NCBI RefSeq assembly: GCF_012070565.1
Contig: NZ_JAAQRO010000010.1
Span: 1-64,000, forward strand
Origin: Anaerosporobacter faecicola
Lineage (GTDB): Bacteria; Bacillota; Clostridia; Lachnospirales; Lachnospiraceae
Length of the DNA stretch: 64,000 nt
Reading direction: 5' to 3'
In this document: piece after piece, positions 62,393-64,000 of the stretch
Numbering within the stretch: position 1 is the stretch's first letter
Layout: each line of letters begins with the position of its first letter
Notes under the pieces: generated by a model
The model's input: only the letters and a program-made list of their open reading frames with translations
Database searches by the model: none
What the model was told of the DNA's origin: nothing
Program-made: the position numbers and the translations under genes

Positions 62393-62607
62393 TTCTTTTT
62401 TCATTACTTGTTGTCTCATACAAACAACATTTCCTTCCTATACATAATCTATCCATATTCTTCCCTTATTCCTTTAATTTTCCCATATTATTTTTGTAAC
62501 TTTACTTGCACTTTTAAGCTTGTGTGTTATCATTAGTGTATGATATAAGGGTCATAAGGAATATTGGCGCTTTAATCAGTGTATATATTTATATATGGAG
62601 GAAGCTT

Positions 62608-64000
62608 ATGAATAGTAGAATAACAAAAAAACGTAGTTCCTTAATCAAAAAACTACTAATTGGAAGTCTTCTTGCTCTAGTTGTCATTCTAGCAGGCGGT
62701 TATTTCTTAGCTGTAAGATATTATAGTAACCATTATTGGAAGAATACCATGATTAACGGAATCGATTGTTCCAACAAAACAATCGATGAAGCAATGAAAC
62801 TTCTCAAATACGAAGCCGATCATTATGTACTCACGATTGAAGAACGTGATGATATAGAAGAAACCATCAATGGAACAGACATTGATTTTTCCATTTCCTT
62901 TGGAACAAGTCTTGAAGACCTAATGGATGAGCAAAATCCTTATCAATGGTTGTCTTCTCTTTCCAAAAAATCGGAACATGAATTTTCTTCGATGATAACC
63001 TTCGATGAAGCAAAACTAAGAGATAAAATTGCATCATTAAACGCATTTAATCCTTCTATCGCTGTTGCACCAACAGATGCTCATATCTCAGATTATACGG
63101 AGGAAGGTTATTTAATTGTAGAAGAAACCCAAGGAAGCACGTTGAAACAAGAAGAAACAACGGCTCATATTATTGAATCGGTATCGAATTTTAACGATCG
63201 AATCGTCCTTGATGATTTGGACTGTTACGTAAAACCACTCATTACAAAAGATGATAAGAAACTTAAAACTTTATCTGAGATTTTGAATAAATATACGAGC
63301 ACCGTTTTGACATATCATTTTGGTGACGTAACAGAAGTTCTTGATGGTTCCCTAATACATACTTGGTTATCAATTGAAGATGATCAAGTAATCTTAGATG
63401 AAGATAAAGTAAAAGAATATGTAGATTATATTGGTAAAAACTATAATTCCTTTGGTCGAAAACGGAAGTTCAAAACAAGTTATGATAAGACGATCAAAGT
63501 TGTAGGTGGTGATTATGGCTGGTGGCTTAATCGTGGTTTGGAGCGACAAGAGATTATTGAAGCCATCTATGCTGGTACCCAAGGAGAAAAGAAACCGAAC
63601 TATTATCAAACAGCGCAGCAATACGGTAGTGATGATGTTGGCAATACGTATGTTGAAATTAATCTTAGCGCACAACATCTCTTCTACTACAAAGATGGCG
63701 AATTGATTGTCGAGTCTGATTTTGTTTCAGGTAATGTAGCCAAAGGACATGCAACTCCTGTAGGTACGTATAGCATCACATACAAAGAACGTGATGCAAC
63801 ACTTGTAGGCGAAGATTATGAAACACCCGTGAAATACTGGATGCCATTCAACGGAAGTATTGGTTTACACGACGCTAATTGGAGAGATGACTTTGGAAAA
63901 GATATCTTCTTGAAAAATGGCTCTCACGGCTGTATCAATCTACCACCAAAAGTTGCAAAGAAGATTTACGAGAATATCTCAAAAGGTACTGCTGTTGTCT
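62608..64000 (+). CDS. L,D-transpeptidase with YkuD domain (partial, runs off window end)
   Basis: Cell wall cross-linking enzyme, 464 residues visible. A membrane anchor (about 15-37) is followed by two PG_binding_4-like regions (NGIDCSNKTIDEA near 51, and GWWLNRGLERQEI near 305), and a YkuD catalytic domain from about 345. The catalytic Cys442 is in SHGCINLPP, with the conserved His nearby (GLHDANWR). Only the final few tens of residues are lost. GGAGGAAGCTT precedes the ATG; a promoter TTGCAC-N16-TATCAT (62506-62533) is plausible. It forms 3-3 cross-links or anchors proteins outside the membrane. Confidence 0.92.
   Translation, partial: MNSRITKKRSSLIKKLLIGSLLALVVILAGGYFLAVRYYSNHYWKNTMINGIDCSNKTIDEAMKLLKYEADHYVLTIEERDDIEETINGTDIDFSISFGTSLEDLMDEQNPYQWLSSLSKKSEHEFSSMITFDEAKLRDKIASLNAFNPSIAVAPTDAHISDYTEEGYLIVEETQGSTLKQEETTAHIIESVSNFNDRIVLDDLDCYVKPLITKDDKKLKTLSEILNKYTSTVLTYHFGDVTEVLDGSLIHTWLSIEDDQVILDEDKVKEYVDYIGKNYNSFGRKRKFKTSYDKTIKVVGGDYGWWLNRGLERQEIIEAIYAGTQGEKKPNYYQTAQQYGSDDVGNTYVEINLSAQHLFYYKDGELIVESDFVSGNVAKGHATPVGTYSITYKERDATLVGEDYETPVKYWMPFNGSIGLHDANWRDDFGKDIFLKNGSHGCINLPPKVAKKIYENISKGTAVV

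Overview
The window is chromosomal DNA from a low-GC, anaerobic, endospore-forming Firmicute, most probably a Lachnospiraceae-type Clostridia species. The reasons are AT-rich intergenic DNA with strong AGGAGG ribosome sites, a trimeric [FeFe] hydrogenase, an IspH-ribosomal protein S1 fusion, SpoIIM, RNase Y, a GAAC-N4-GTTC SOS box, and the gene orders rnc-smc-ftsY, rimO-pgsA-cinA, scpA-scpB and aroQ-pepP-efp. The family is inferred; no rRNA gene is present to confirm it. I saw no tRNA, rRNA or CRISPR array. Most genes lie on the minus strand.

Layout. 1-0.12 kb: the end of an IS3-like insertion sequence. 0.16-3.9 kb: efp, pepP, aroQ, a YqeG phosphatase and a nucleotidyltransferase. 4.2-5.3 kb: a class C26 peptidase and an unknown protein. 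5.5-10 kb: hydrogenase operon hydC-hydB-hydA plus a small ferredoxin-like protein. 10.4-15.6 kb: a minus-strand run of an Ig-like protein, D-Ala-D-Ala carboxypeptidase, phosphoesterase, degenerate site-2 protease, scpA and scpB. 15.7-19.8 kb: a Na+/Ca2+ antiporter with a structured leader, an acetyltransferase, an Asn/Pro-rich lipoprotein and DAHP synthase. 19.9-29.5 kb: spoIIM, a Nudix hydrolase, an aminotransferase, rny, recA-recX, a small membrane protein, ilvA and a structured RNA or terminator.

29.5-40.9 kb: ftsY, smc, rnc, acpP, plsX, a degenerate TtcA-like protein, cheR, ispH-S1 and cmk. 41-47 kb: a BaiN-type flavoprotein, an RpiR regulator, a GerMN-like lipoprotein, cinA, pgsA and rimO. 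47-53 kb: unknown membrane and cytosolic proteins, folD, an arginase-fold protein and a DUF6273-like protein. 53-57.8 kb: a lone flagellin under a sigma-D promoter with an acetyltransferase behind it, an aconitase-family hydratase and a histidine phosphatase. 58-62.4 kb: a LacI-controlled sugar operon (FucI-family isomerase, LacI regulator, DUF4867, fructose-6-phosphate aldolase) with a visible promoter and a perfect 20-bp operator. 62.6 kb-end: an L,D-transpeptidase cut by the window edge.

Most of the window is core housekeeping. The points most worth a second look are the branched leader RNA of the antiporter, the structured element downstream of ftsY, the LacI operator paired with an atypical recognition helix, two pseudo-enzymes (site-2 protease-like and TtcA-like), a terminator embedded inside the coding sequence of a convergent gene, an odd orphan flagellin, and a 30-bp dispersed repeat found in two leaders.
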